DNA of 30,639 nucleotides from an uncultured Bacteroidales bacterium. Its GTDB lineage: Bacteria; Bacteroidota; Bacteroidia; Bacteroidales; UBA932. Under the pieces are notes generated by a model. That model worked only from the letters and a program-made list of their open reading frames with translations, had not been told where the DNA came from and did not search any database. The position numbers and the translations under genes are program-made. Location of the stretch: positions 1 through 30,639 of the forward strand of contig CAKUVA010000024.1 in the NCBI GenBank assembly GCA_934693135.1, in the 5' to 3' direction. Shown here piece by piece: positions 1 through 8,185 of this stretch (positions are counted from its first letter, which is position 1; each line of letters begins with the position of its first letter).

Positions 1-195
1 GCTATGTAGTTAAATATATTCATCTTCTGTCCTTATACAGATTCTTGTTATTGCTGTCTGATTCATTCATACAGCTTCTGTGCGGCCGGGATGACGTCTA
101 TTCCCCGAGCCGGGATGAATGATATCCACTACTGTGCCACCCAACACACATCTTTGATTTACAAATCATTACACCCCAGCACGCATCTGATGCGA
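1..195. other. No gene recognised at left edge
   Basis: No reading frame here has recognisable protein content; the open frames on both strands have low-complexity, non-conserved translations. The segment precedes two operator-like palindromes and a promoter, so it may be the tail of an upstream intergenic region. The whole stretch up to about 660 has no intact gene I can support. Confidence 0.5.
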
Positions 196-233
196 TGTAA
201 AGAAATTTTACATTCCTGTAAACTAATTTTACA
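196..233. promoter_or_regulatory. Two tandem 17-bp palindromes (putative operator)
   Basis: TGTAAAGAAATTTTACA at 196-212 and TGTAAACTAATTTTACA at 217-233 are both TGTAAA-N5-TTTACA dyads. They differ only at two central bases and start 21 bp apart, two helical turns, so they lie on the same DNA face. They sit just upstream of a TAnnTTTG promoter element at 257-264, as expected for binding of a dimeric regulator. I cannot name the regulator. Confidence 0.55.
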
Positions 234-256
234 ATCATTCTGTTCCAAACTTTCGC

Positions 257-264
257 TATCTTTG
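257..264 (+). promoter_or_regulatory. Promoter -7 element TATCTTTG
   Basis: TATCTTTG matches the Bacteroidota -7 consensus TAnnTTTG. The surrounding TTTCGCTATCTTTGTA is nearly identical to the element upstream of obgE in this window. No clear TTTG -33 element is visible. No intact gene follows within 390 bp, so the promoter may have lost its original gene. Confidence 0.5.
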
Positions 265-271
265 TATATTC

Positions 272-349
272 ATGCGTACAACAATGAAGCATTGTTTGAG
301 GTTTAATTTTGGGAATGATATACTTGTTGGCACCTCCACATCGCATTAA
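272..349 (+). CDS. Possible 25-residue leader ORF
   Basis: An ATG 8 bases after the -7 element opens a 25-codon frame (MRTTMKHCLRFNFGNDILVG...) ending in TAA. It would lie at the very 5' end of a transcript from the 257-264 promoter. I do not recognise it. It could be a leader peptide or a chance frame; only its position supports it. Confidence 0.15.
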   Translation: MRTTMKHCLRFNFGNDILVGTSTSH

Positions 350-492
350 TTTTCTAAGATTAATGGACTTTGATCGAAAAAACCCTTTTGCTAGCCACTC
401 CACATTTCTATAAGTTACTAATAATTAAAGTTTTATATTTTTATTACGTGACCGAGGAGAGTTTTTTCGACATAAATCCAAACAGATTCTAA

Positions 493-636
493 ATAGTGAT
501 ACTTATTACAGGTATCGCGTCCGGATTCGGACTTGAGACGGCAGAAATGCTCGCAACCGAGGAATTCAGAGTCATTGAGGATGGTACTACCAGCAGAATG
601 GGAATCTGCAAACATGGTAACTGGCACTTTTTTTGA
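493..636 (+). pseudogene. Short-chain dehydrogenase N-terminal remnant
   Basis: In the frame from 493 the translation reads IVILITGIASGFGLETAEML. This matches the first beta strand, the TGxxxGxG dinucleotide-binding loop and helix A of short-chain dehydrogenases/reductases. After about 24 codons the similarity stops, and the frame closes at TGA 634-636 with no further family features. A TAA lies directly upstream (490-492) and there is no ATG. I infer a decayed gene fragment of a normally ~250-residue NAD(P)-dependent oxidoreductase. The match is short, so confidence is limited. Confidence 0.4.
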
Positions 637-666
637 GCAATACATCTGACACGCTAATTGAAGGAT

Positions 667-1098
667 ATGAAACATAAGATCATCATTGCAGCACTTACGC
701 TTTTAATAATCGCCTTACCTCTTGCAGCACAAGTTCGCACCTATATTTATTCCAAGGTGAATATAGCCAATTCCTGGTCGGGAATCAAGCTATATGTCGA
801 TATGGGGACACCGCAGGAGAAAGTTTTGAATTTCAATTACAACTGCATCAAGGGCGCCGACGGGAGGGATATGATATTCAACACTAAGATGGCCGCATTG
901 AACTATCTGGCAAAGGACGGCTGGAACCTTTTTAATCCGAACACAAACATTGATTCGACCTTCCTGATGCGCAGGGACGTGTCCGGAATGAACGAAGAAC
1001 AGATCCAGGACTTCCTGTCAAAATACCGCATCGGCCCGTCCGGAAGCAAGATCAAGAACAATGCCCAAGCAAATCCAACTCAAGCAAAAGAGGAATAA
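667..1098 (+). CDS. Small secreted hypothetical protein
   Basis: A 143-residue protein starting MKHKIIIAALTLLIIALP, a clear Sec signal peptide with likely cleavage after ALPLAAQ, so it should be exported. I chose ATG 667, preceded closely by AAGGA, over a TTG at 658. The mature part contains GADGRDMIFNTKMAALNYLA followed by a KDGWNLF segment and a FLMRR strand. This pattern resembles small Bacteroidota proteins of unknown function in which a functional residue precedes an ALNYL helix and a GWEF-like strand. The C-terminus is polar and charged (NAQANPTQAKEE). The function is unknown. Confidence 0.65.
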   Translation: MKHKIIIAALTLLIIALPLAAQVRTYIYSKVNIANSWSGIKLYVDMGTPQEKVLNFNYNCIKGADGRDMIFNTKMAALNYLAKDGWNLFNPNTNIDSTFLMRRDVSGMNEEQIQDFLSKYRIGPSGSKIKNNAQANPTQAKEE

Positions 1099-1216
1099 GA
1101 GAAAGGCTGTGAACCTCATACCGACGTTTGAGCAGATGCCACAAGCTGTATCTGAAATCAAGGCAGAGATACTCTGTCTAAAGGGAATCATAAATGACGG
1201 ATTGAGTGAGAATAAA
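1061..1216 (+). pseudogene. Truncated excisionase-type HTH gene
   Basis: The frame contains IPTFEQMPQAVSEIKAEI followed by a leucine-containing helix. This resembles the N-terminal region of Bacteroidota helix-turn-helix/excisionase-like proteins (TFEQLPQAVSxL...EIxxLK...), which accompany mobile elements. The HTH proper (TVxEAAxFL...) is missing: around 1211-1220 the DNA switches to the 3' part of a truncated recombinase on the opposite strand, and the remaining codons are just its antisense. The start shown overlaps the end of the preceding gene and may not be genuine. It should be non-functional as a DNA-binding protein. Confidence 0.45.
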
Positions 1217-1678
1217 CAGTCTCCGAACTTTTCCTCCTTTCGTGTAGATGTCAAAGTAACCGACATTAACGTGTTTAATCTTTATCTGTATTAGTTCGCT
1301 CACACGGGCTCCAGTCGCAGCCAGATACCGGACGACAAAATACCATTCATTGTTGCCGTCTTCTTTCAATTTGTTTTTCAGGACCACATAGTCGGCATTG
1401 CTAATCACATTCTCAAGATAAGATTTTTGCTGCACTTTTACTGATTTCAGACGCAAACGTGGTTTTCCAAGATAATCCAAATATTTGTTGAGAGACTGAA
1501 TACGGAGATTGACCGTCTTTGGTTTGAATGTCTCAAGTAAGTAAGCCTTATAGAGGAGCAGATTCTTTTTTGTCAGCTCCTTATACTTGGAGTTGAAATC
1601 ATTGACAGCATATCTGTATGCAGCAATTGTGTTTTCCGCCATATTGTCCTGGCGCAAGTACATTTCAAATTTTTCCAT
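1211..1678 (-). pseudogene. Truncated tyrosine recombinase
   Basis: About 155 residues align along their length with the intact recombinase at 28398-29201. Shared blocks include FKPxTVNLR, the LRLKSVKVQQK / NVISNADY region, EWYFVV and TGARVSEL with the first catalytic Arg, then GGKVRR with the beta-hairpin Lys. Similarity stops after KVRRLFI, and the last ten codons are unrelated. The HxxR box, second His and nucleophilic Tyr are absent, so it cannot catalyse strand exchange. Like the intact copy, it is read away from an hsdS recombination core (1740-1748), so it is the relic of a second shufflon recombinase. Confidence 0.85.
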
Positions 1679-1685
1679 TTCGCAA

Positions 1686-1714
1686 ATTATTAGTGAATTA
1701 TTTGCACTAATAAT
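1686..1714. repeat. 10-bp inverted repeat upstream of recombinase relic
   Basis: ATTATTAGTG (1686-1695) and CACTAATAAT (1705-1714) form a perfect dyad with a 9-base spacer, directly before the start codon of the truncated recombinase. It could be an operator for, or hairpin at, the old recombinase promoter. The intact recombinase has no identical copy. Confidence 0.35.
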
Positions 1715-1733
1715 AATGCTTTTGTCAAGTTCC

Positions 1734-1815
1734 TTGAATTCCCATTATGAGAAGATAGGCGGTCAAATCGTTGATATAAGTGAAGATATCCCTGATTCTT
1801 GGCAATGGGCTTGTG
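1734..1815 (+). pseudogene. hsdS: Orphan hsdS fragment with recombination core
   Basis: The frame reads NSHYEKIGG...VDISEDIPDSWQWA. SHY is the residue trio encoded by the core TCCCATTAT (1740-1748) found at all four hsdS cassettes on the right. The IPDSWxW motif is the typical entry into a type I specificity-subunit target-recognition domain. The match ends at about 1805-1815, where the DNA becomes the start of an ATPase gene. The junction region AATGGGCT can be read as either gene, which suggests microhomology. Only about 25 codons remain, so it is non-functional unless used as a recombination donor. Confidence 0.7.
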
Positions 1816-3012
1816 AAGATTATAACGGGTGTCAGACGATGTGGAAAGTCTTTTCTGCTGTTTGACATCTGGCATAACTGGCTGTTGGAACATGGGGTGA
1901 CTGATAGTCACATCATCGAAATACAGTTTGATGATTTTCGAAACAGACGATTGAGGAAGCCTGATGCCTTGCTTGATTATATAGACGCAAAGGTTGTGGA
2001 AGACGGCAATCCTTATTTTGTCGTTTTGGATGAGGTGCAGCTTGTTGAGGATTTTGTAGAGGTTATTCTTAGTTTGACCCATATGAGGAACGTGGACGTG
2101 TATGTGTCTGGTTCAAATTCTCGTTTCCTGTCAAGTGATGTCGTGACAGAATTTCGTGGCAGAGGTGACGAGATACGCATTTGGCCTCTCACCTTTGACG
2201 AATATTTCACTGGCATAGGTGGAGATATGCACAAGGCTTGGCGAGATTATTACACTTTTGGAGGACTTCCACAAGTGGCTCTATTGGAAACCGAAGCAAA
2301 GAAAACAGACTATTTGCATGGGTTGTATGAAACAACATATCTACGAGACGTGATAGAGCACAACCATCTGCGCAATCCGGAAGGACTGAAAGAGTTGGTA
2401 CGAGTGCTTGCCTCTGGCATTGGTTCTTCTACCAACCCAACCAGAATAGCCAATACTTTCCAATCAGCACAAGGGGTAACCATAAAAAGAGACACGATAA
2501 AGCAGTATATTGATTATTTGAAAGACTCTTTCCTCATAGAGGAAGCACTGCGTTATGACGTAAAAAGAAGAAAATACATTGGTACTGAAACCAAGTATTA
2601 CTTTGCCGATGTTGGTATTCGTGCCGCCATCCTCAACTACCGCCAGCAGGAAGAAACGCACATTATGGAGAATATCATTTACAACGAACTTCGTATTCGT
2701 GGATATAATGTGGATGTAGGTTTAGTAGAACTTGGAGGCAAGAACGAGAATGGTAAGTTTGTCAGAAGACAGTTGGAAGTTGATTTTGTGGTGAACCGCC
2801 CACCATACCGTGTTTATATTCAATCGGCTTTCCATATGCCTACACCTGAAAAAGAAGTCCAAGAGCGTCGCCCCTTGTTATCTATCAATGACCACTTCCG
2901 AAAGATACTCATAGTTGGCGATGACATTCATCGAAAGGAGGATGAACTTGGGGTCTTGACTGTTGGGCTGTTGGATTTCTTGACAGACAAAAACTTGTTA
3001 GAGCAAGGTTAA
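1780..3012 (+). CDS. AAA ATPase with DUF4143, 5'-truncated
   Basis: A 410-residue P-loop ATPase of the AAA_14/DUF4143 family. Walker A is GVRRCGKS at residues 17-24 and Walker B is VVLDEVQ around 81-87. A sensor-like VYVSGSNSRFLSS follows, and a C-terminal nuclease-like DUF4143 region contains ELRIRGYNVDVG and LEVDFVV. Family members normally carry 15-20 more residues before the GLVKIITG strand. Here that part is replaced by hsdS-derived sequence and the only in-frame start is GTG 1780. It may therefore be poorly expressed or a pseudogene although the rest is intact. The biological role of this family is not settled. Confidence 0.75.
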   Translation: MKISLILGNGLVKIITGVRRCGKSFLLFDIWHNWLLEHGVTDSHIIEIQFDDFRNRRLRKPDALLDYIDAKVVEDGNPYFVVLDEVQLVEDFVEVILSLTHMRNVDVYVSGSNSRFLSSDVVTEFRGRGDEIRIWPLTFDEYFTGIGGDMHKAWRDYYTFGGLPQVALLETEAKKTDYLHGLYETTYLRDVIEHNHLRNPEGLKELVRVLASGIGSSTNPTRIANTFQSAQGVTIKRDTIKQYIDYLKDSFLIEEALRYDVKRRKYIGTETKYYFADVGIRAAILNYRQQEETHIMENIIYNELRIRGYNVDVGLVELGGKNENGKFVRRQLEVDFVVNRPPYRVYIQSAFHMPTPEKEVQERRPLLSINDHFRKILIVGDDIHRKEDELGVLTVGLLDFLTDKNLLEQG

Positions 3013-3442
3013 TCCGTAATCTTGGTAATTTCTTTCGTAAATAATCCACCAAAACTTTGGGAAAATGCTCGTAATTTTGCCTTTGTTAGGTGGTTTACAC
3101 ATTCTATAAAACTTTATACTCTGCTAAGCATAAAGTTACGAATAATTTATGTAAATACCTAATAATCGATTAGTTAAATTGCATTATACCTATAAGATTT
3201 TTTCAATTTGGCTAATTGATTTTCCTGTTTCTTAAGTAGTTGTCTTATGTAATACTTACTCCCAACCGAAACACCTATACAAACCGTTTTTCAACTAAAT
3301 TGCGGAAAAACCACTAAACTTAATAAATCTATACATTCCGTATATTGCAGGATAAATCTTGCTCTATTATCGCATAAAATTTCGATTAATATAATCAGAA
3401 TAAGAGTACGTCAATTCACCAGTTCTTTTCCCAAATTTTCGC
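3013..3442. other. AT-rich intergenic stretch, no gene seen
   Basis: No protein-coding content is recognised on either strand. A weak hairpin (AACTTTAT / ATAAAGTT around 3113-3137) and an imperfect CCACC/GGTGG pairing (about 3045-3094) follow the ATPase stop. They could slow transcription, but neither has a T-tract. Confidence 0.4.
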
Positions 3443-3450
3443 TATCTTTG
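3443..3450 (+). promoter_or_regulatory. obgE promoter -7 element
   Basis: TATCTTTG matches TAnnTTTG and lies 24 bp before the obgE start codon, giving a short leader. No strong -33 TTTG is visible at the usual 17-23 bp distance. Confidence 0.6.
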
Positions 3451-3474
3451 TAGTTTGCAAAGCATAAAAGAATT

Positions 3475-4473
3475 ATGGCAGACAGCAACTTTATAGACTA
3501 CGTGAAGATATACTGCGCCTCGGGGCATGGTGGCGCTGGATCAGTACACTTGCACAGAGCCAAATATGTGCCTAAGGGCGGTCCTGACGGAGGTGACGGA
3601 GGACGCGGAGGACATATCATCCTCAGAGCCAATCCGCAATTTTGGACACTGATTCATCTGAAATACAAGAAGTTCATCAAGGCGGAGAACGGAGAGCACG
3701 GCGGAGCTGCGCTCTGCAAAGGCAAGCAGGGTCAGGACATTGTCCTGGATGTTCCTGTCGGGACGGTAGTCAGAAACGGCGAGACCGGAGAGGAGCTTTT
3801 CGACATGATGGAGCCTGGAGAGGAGCGTATTCTATGCAAGGGCGGAAGAGGAGGCCTCGGAAACAACAATTTCAAGACTGCAACCCAGCAAACCCCACGT
3901 TATGCCCAGCCAGGAGAAGACGGGCAGGAAGGCTGGTTCATACTCGAGCTTAAAGTTCTTGCGGACGTAGGCCTCGTAGGCTTCCCTAACGCAGGAAAGT
4001 CCACACTACTCGCAGCTATAACCTCTGCTAAACCTAAAATCGCGAACTACGCCTTTACAACTTTGGAGCCCAACCTCGGCATTGTCAGATATAGAGACGA
4101 CAAGTCATTCGTGATGGCAGACATCCCTGGAATAATCGAGGGAGCGCACGAAGGTAAGGGAATCGGACTACGCTTCCTCAGGCATATCGAACGTAACTCC
4201 GTACTGCTTTTTATGGTGTCAGCCGAAGAGGAGAACATCGAAAAGGGATATGAAATACTTCTGAACGAACTTCAGATGTATAACCCTGAGCTTCTCGACA
4301 AGGAACGAGTTCTGGCTGTCACCAAATGTGACCTCATCGATGAGAAGACCGAAAAGAAGATAAAGAAGACACTCCCTGCTGATATTCCGACAGTATTCAT
4401 ATCGGCAGTAACCAGAGAGCATCTCGCAGAACTGAAAGATGAACTCTGGAAGGCTCTGAATACAGAAATCTAA
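3475..4473 (+). CDS. obgE: GTPase ObgE
   Basis: Obg-family GTPase that binds the large ribosomal subunit and acts in 50S maturation and stress control. The glycine-rich Obg fold occupies about residues 1-160 ([25 protein letters not shown]). The GTPase domain follows: G1 GFPNAGKS at 169-176, switch region FTTLEPN, G3 DIPG at 216-219, G4 TKCD at 283-286, G5 SAV near 315. At 332 residues it lacks the C-terminal extension seen in longer Obg proteins, which is common. Start ATG 3475 follows a promoter closely. The PAP2 gene begins 18 bp after the stop and is probably co-transcribed. Confidence 0.96.
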   Translation: MADSNFIDYVKIYCASGHGGAGSVHLHRAKYVPKGGPDGGDGGRGGHIILRANPQFWTLIHLKYKKFIKAENGEHGGAALCKGKQGQDIVLDVPVGTVVRNGETGEELFDMMEPGEERILCKGGRGGLGNNNFKTATQQTPRYAQPGEDGQEGWFILELKVLADVGLVGFPNAGKSTLLAAITSAKPKIANYAFTTLEPNLGIVRYRDDKSFVMADIPGIIEGAHEGKGIGLRFLRHIERNSVLLFMVSAEEENIEKGYEILLNELQMYNPELLDKERVLAVTKCDLIDEKTEKKIKKTLPADIPTVFISAVTREHLAELKDELWKALNTEI

Positions 4474-4491
4474 CTTCCGCACATTTAGCCT

Positions 4492-5130
4492 ATGCATTTT
4501 TGGGACATACTTCACAGGTGGGATCAGATTCTAACACTTTTTCTGAACCAAGTACACAATCCAGCCTCAGACCAACTAATGGTATTCATGTCTGATAGGA
4601 GTGTCTGGTTTCCATTGTACCTATTCGTAGCATTTTGCTTAATATGGAGGCTTGGTTGGAAAAAAGGGTTGTTCTCCGTAATAAGCATAGCCGTCGTACT
4701 ATTGCTCTGTGATCAAACGGCAAACCTATTGAAGTACTCTGTTGCACGATTAAGACCATGTTATAGTACCTACATGTTGTTCGGAGGCCTACATATTCTG
4801 GAAACGAGAGGGAGTCTGTTTGGATTTTTCTCGGCACATGCCGCCAACGCATTTGGGTTCGCTATGTGTTCATCAATGCTTTTTCGCTATGACTTGAAAC
4901 ACAGATACAATGCCTATATATATATCATTTTTCTTTGGGCAGCACTTCTGTCAATAAGCAGAATATTCGTAGGAAAGCACTACTTAGGAGACGTAATTGT
5001 GGGAGCACTTGTCGGAAGTGGATATGGAGCGCTCATAGCTACTGGTGCGAGATACATATTTGCCAGATTCATTGACAAACTAAAAATCCCGTCACCAGGA
5101 AAAGCAACGGGACATAGAAATCGCATATAA
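4492..5130 (+). CDS. PAP2-family membrane phosphatase
   Basis: A 212-residue integral membrane phosphatase of the PAP2 superfamily, probably acting on lipid diphosphates or phosphatidic acid-type substrates at the inner membrane. The three family motifs are visible: KxxxxxxRP as KYSVARLRP, the PSGH-equivalent SAH in FFSAHAAN, and SRxxxxxHxxxD as SRIFVGKHYLGD. About five to six hydrophobic segments alternate with these. The first residues of motif 2 (PSG) are replaced by FSA, but the His is retained. It could be an undecaprenyl-diphosphate or lipid A phosphatase; the sequence alone does not decide. It converges on murF 7 bp away. Confidence 0.88.
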   Translation: MHFWDILHRWDQILTLFLNQVHNPASDQLMVFMSDRSVWFPLYLFVAFCLIWRLGWKKGLFSVISIAVVLLLCDQTANLLKYSVARLRPCYSTYMLFGGLHILETRGSLFGFFSAHAANAFGFAMCSSMLFRYDLKHRYNAYIYIIFLWAALLSISRIFVGKHYLGDVIVGALVGSGYGALIATGARYIFARFIDKLKIPSPGKATGHRNRI

Positions 5131-5137
5131 TACAAAC

Positions 5138-6499
5138 CTATAAGGCTGGAATTGTATTTTCCATACGTGTTCCTCTTGATCCCTTTACCAGAATAGTATA
5201 GCCAATGAGTGGGTTTTTCTTAAGCGAGTCCGCAAGTTCCTGCGAAGTCTGATACCACCTAATGCCTGAATGTTCTGCCGGTACAATGCCTGTTCTATCA
5301 AGAGCCTTTTTGAACTCTTCCCCGACAAGGCAGATTATATCAATGCCTGACTTCATGGCAAGTTCTAATATAGCTATATGCTCCGAAACCGAATCAACTC
5401 CCAGTTCAAGCATATTTCCAAGAAAAGCAGCCTTTCTCTGAGCATATATATGGGCAAAATTAGCCAAGGAAGCCGCCATACTTGCAGGATTGGCATTATA
5501 AGCATCCACAATAATATTATTATGCTCCGTTCTAACCATCTGAGACCTACTATTAGATGGAACATATCCCGAAACTGCTTTCATAGCTACATCTTCAGGC
5601 ACTTCGAAATAACGTCCTATACATAACGCAGCTAACACATTGGCAGCATTATATGTTCCAACCAACTTAGTATTCAGAATGGCACCATCATGCAACCGCA
5701 TATTAAGAAATGGATTATCCTCCGTAGTCTCTAAAACAGTGCAGGAATCATGTTTCAAACCATAAGGAATCAATGAGATACCTTTACGCTCCTCCGCCAT
5801 ATCAACAAGAACAGGATCGTCCACATTAATAAATACAGCCTTTCCGAAATCATTTATATAATCATACAACTGGCCTTTTGCTCTTCTGACGCCATCAAAA
5901 TTCCCAAAACCAAGCAAATGTCCCTTTCCAACATTGGTAACAATCCCATAGTCAGGATCACACACACGAACAAGATGCTTTATATCATCAGGATGACTTG
6001 CCCCCATCTCTATTACAGCAATTTCCGTAGATGAGGTTAGCTTCAATACTGAGAGTGGTACTCCTATATCATTATTTAAATTACCCTCCGTTGCTATGAC
6101 GTCATATTTCTCTAACAGGACTGCCTTAATAAGCTCTTTAGTAGTAGTCTTGCCATTTGTTCCTGTTATTCCGATAATGGTAAGCCGTTTATCATCACCA
6201 AGCACATGTTCCCTATGCCAGCGTGCAAGCTCCTGGAGTATAGTCAATGTATCATCTACGACAATCACTCGACTATTCCCCTCTAAATCCATAAACTTAC
6301 CAGCATCCGCACATATCGAAGCCCCTGCATTGACAACAACATAAGCCGCACCAGCATCAAGAGCCCTGACAGCATACTCGTTTCCATCAAAATTTTCTCC
6401 CTTTAATGCAAAAAAGAGTTCGCCACCGCAAATTTTTCGGCTATCCGTAGCTACTTTTCCACATTTACGGAAAATAGAATATAATTCTTTAATTTCCAT
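5138..6499 (-). CDS. murF: UDP-MurNAc-tripeptide D-Ala-D-Ala ligase MurF
   Basis: Cytoplasmic Mur ligase adding D-Ala-D-Ala to the UDP-MurNAc peptide in peptidoglycan precursor synthesis. Residues 15-32 (VATDSRKICGGELFFALKG) are the MurE/F N-terminal UDP-binding motif, with the ATP loop GITGTNGKTTTKEL at 110-123. VIEMGASHPDDI, NVGKGHL and a C-terminal domain with VDAYNANPASM and LVKGSRGTRME follow. Length 453 is normal. Its ATG overlaps the dut stop codon by one base (TAATG), so translation is coupled. It is the last gene of the tgt-lptF/G-uraA-dut-murF operon. Confidence 0.96.
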   Translation of the reverse strand: MEIKELYSIFRKCGKVATDSRKICGGELFFALKGENFDGNEYAVRALDAGAAYVVVNAGASICADAGKFMDLEGNSRVIVVDDTLTILQELARWHREHVLGDDKRLTIIGITGTNGKTTTKELIKAVLLEKYDVIATEGNLNNDIGVPLSVLKLTSSTEIAVIEMGASHPDDIKHLVRVCDPDYGIVTNVGKGHLLGFGNFDGVRRAKGQLYDYINDFGKAVFINVDDPVLVDMAEERKGISLIPYGLKHDSCTVLETTEDNPFLNMRLHDGAILNTKLVGTYNAANVLAALCIGRYFEVPEDVAMKAVSGYVPSNSRSQMVRTEHNNIIVDAYNANPASMAASLANFAHIYAQRKAAFLGNMLELGVDSVSEHIAILELAMKSGIDIICLVGEEFKKALDRTGIVPAEHSGIRWYQTSQELADSLKKNPLIGYTILVKGSRGTRMENTIPAL

Positions 6500-6933
6500 T
6501 ATTTTACTCCTGTACTACCAAATCCACCTTTTCCTCTTTCAGTTTCATCAAGGACTTCAACTTCATCCCATCCGACATGCTCATGCTTGCCTACAACAAG
6601 CTGCGCAATTCGTTCTCCAGGCTCGATTACAAATGGAGTATCTGACAGATTTACAAGCAATATCTTAAGTTCTCCTCTGTAATCTGCATCTATTGTTCCC
6701 GGAGAATTAAGTACCGTTATGCCATGTTTCATGGCTAAACCACTTCTCGGGCGCACCTGACATTCATAGCCTTCCGGCAAAGCGATAAAAATCCCCGTTG
6801 GTATCAGAGTTCGTTGCAGAGGATTCAATGTAACAGAATCCTGAATATTAGCCCTAATATCCATGCCTGCGGAAAGCATAGTAGCATAAGCAGGTGATGG
6901 AAATGCAGACTTGTTTACAATTTTAACTTTCAT
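6499..6933 (-). CDS. dut: dUTP diphosphatase Dut
   Basis: Trimeric dUTPase converting dUTP to dUMP and PPi, keeping uracil out of DNA and supplying dTMP synthesis. All five family motifs are present: AGMDIRA (22-28), PRSGLA (62-67), [10 protein letters not shown] (79-88), PGERIAQ (105-111) and [10 protein letters not shown] (133-142) as the nucleotide-closing C-terminal arm. Its 144 residues match the family. It starts 2 bp after the uraA stop and overlaps the murF start, within a five-gene minus-strand operon. Confidence 0.97.
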   Translation of the reverse strand: MKVKIVNKSAFPSPAYATMLSAGMDIRANIQDSVTLNPLQRTLIPTGIFIALPEGYECQVRPRSGLAMKHGITVLNSPGTIDADYRGELKILLVNLSDTPFVIEPGERIAQLVVGKHEHVGWDEVEVLDETERGKGGFGSTGVK

Positions 6934-6935
6934 TT

Positions 6936-8147
6936 TTATTCCAATATTTCCTTTACATCCTTATCATGCGGAAGAATCAAGTTCAGCACAACTCCTACAA
7001 TAGACGCAAGACCGATTCCAGCCAAAGAAAAACTCCCAAAATCTATCACTGCGCCGCCGATACCCACTGTAAGGATCAATGATGATATAATAAGGTTTCT
7101 GGTAGATCCCATATTAAGCCTCGCTTCTATCATATTGCTAATACCAACAGATGCAATAGATCCAAACAGAAGGAGCATTATGCCACCAAGAACAGCCTGT
7201 GGTATTGTCTGAATAATAGCACCTACCTTACCGATAAGAGCAAGGACAACAGCGGAAACACCAGCAATTCTAAGAACAGACGGATCAGTCACTTTTGTTA
7301 GCGATACAGCACCTGTCACTTCTGAATATGTAGTAATCGGAGCACCACCAAGGAATGCAGCCAAACAGCATGAAAGGCCATCGCCCAACAAAGTTCTATG
7401 AAGTCCGGGATCTTTGACAAAATCTTTCCCTGCAATAGAACTGATGGCATACATATCCCCTACATGTTCTATTATAGGAGCAATAGCAACAGGTGCCATG
7501 AACAAGATGGCCTGCCATGAGAAGGACATGTGAGATAGTTTCGGAATCGCAAACCAAGATGCTTCAGTGACTGGAGTGAAATTCATGGCATCACGAAAGA
7601 AAATGACAGAAACAACATAACCAGCTACAGCACCGAATACTACGGGTATCAGTTTCACTATTCCTTTGCCCCATATAGAGGCTGCAACAGCAACAGCGAG
7701 AGATACAAGTGCAAGTAGCCAATTAGTTTTGGCCATATTCACACCAGAACTTGCTAAAGACAGTCCAATAAGTATAATCACAGGACCTATTACAATAGGA
7801 GGAAATAGTTTTTTTATAAACCCAACCCCAAAAGCCTTAACCAATAAGCTCATAAGCATATACACAACCCCCACAGAGACAAGGCCACAGAACATACCAG
7901 CCATGCCATACAACTCTGTTGCCTTAATGATAGGAGCTATGAATGCAAAACTACTTCCAAGGTAAATTGGAACTTTTCCTCCTGTAACAAGATGAAATAA
8001 TAGCGTTCCAAGTCCAGCGGCTAACAAAGCCACAGCAGGATCAAGATGACAAAGGATAGGCACGAGGACTGTGGATCCGAATGCCACAAACATAAATTGC
8101 ACGCCAACAATGGTGCGCTTAAGAGGAGATAAGGAATGTTCAGCCAT
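6936..8147 (-). CDS. uraA: Uracil permease UraA (NCS2 family)
   Basis: Inner-membrane nucleobase/cation symporter of the NCS2 family, most likely importing uracil. It has about 12-14 hydrophobic segments over 403 residues. Signatures are the N-terminal [16 protein letters not shown], the broken-strand motif GSSFAFIAP, and [14 protein letters not shown], whose Glu is the substrate/proton-coupling residue of UraA. A second [13 protein letters not shown] segment carries the other conserved Glu. The neighbouring dut gene fits pyrimidine metabolism. A xanthine transporter is a less likely alternative. Confidence 0.88.
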   Translation of the reverse strand: MAEHSLSPLKRTIVGVQFMFVAFGSTVLVPILCHLDPAVALLAAGLGTLLFHLVTGGKVPIYLGSSFAFIAPIIKATELYGMAGMFCGLVSVGVVYMLMSLLVKAFGVGFIKKLFPPIVIGPVIILIGLSLASSGVNMAKTNWLLALVSLAVAVAASIWGKGIVKLIPVVFGAVAGYVVSVIFFRDAMNFTPVTEASWFAIPKLSHMSFSWQAILFMAPVAIAPIIEHVGDMYAISSIAGKDFVKDPGLHRTLLGDGLSCCLAAFLGGAPITTYSEVTGAVSLTKVTDPSVLRIAGVSAVVLALIGKVGAIIQTIPQAVLGGIMLLLFGSIASVGISNMIEARLNMGSTRNLIISSLILTVGIGGAVIDFGSFSLAGIGLASIVGVVLNLILPHDKDVKEILE

Positions 8148-8185
8148 TTTATTGGTTTTAAATTAGTTAATATTCATGTTACCTA

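Noticed and set aside
433..675. 80-codon minus-strand frame opposite the dehydrogenase remnant
   Set aside because: Its translation has no conserved pattern, and the plus-strand frame carries the recognisable Rossmann motif.
3642..3953. 103-codon frame inside obgE
   Set aside because: An out-of-frame shadow rich in Arg/Gly that results from obgE codon content.
5087..5113. Hairpin TCCCGT/ACGGGA at the end of the PAP2 gene as a terminator
   Set aside because: It lies inside the coding region and is not followed by a T-tract on either strand.
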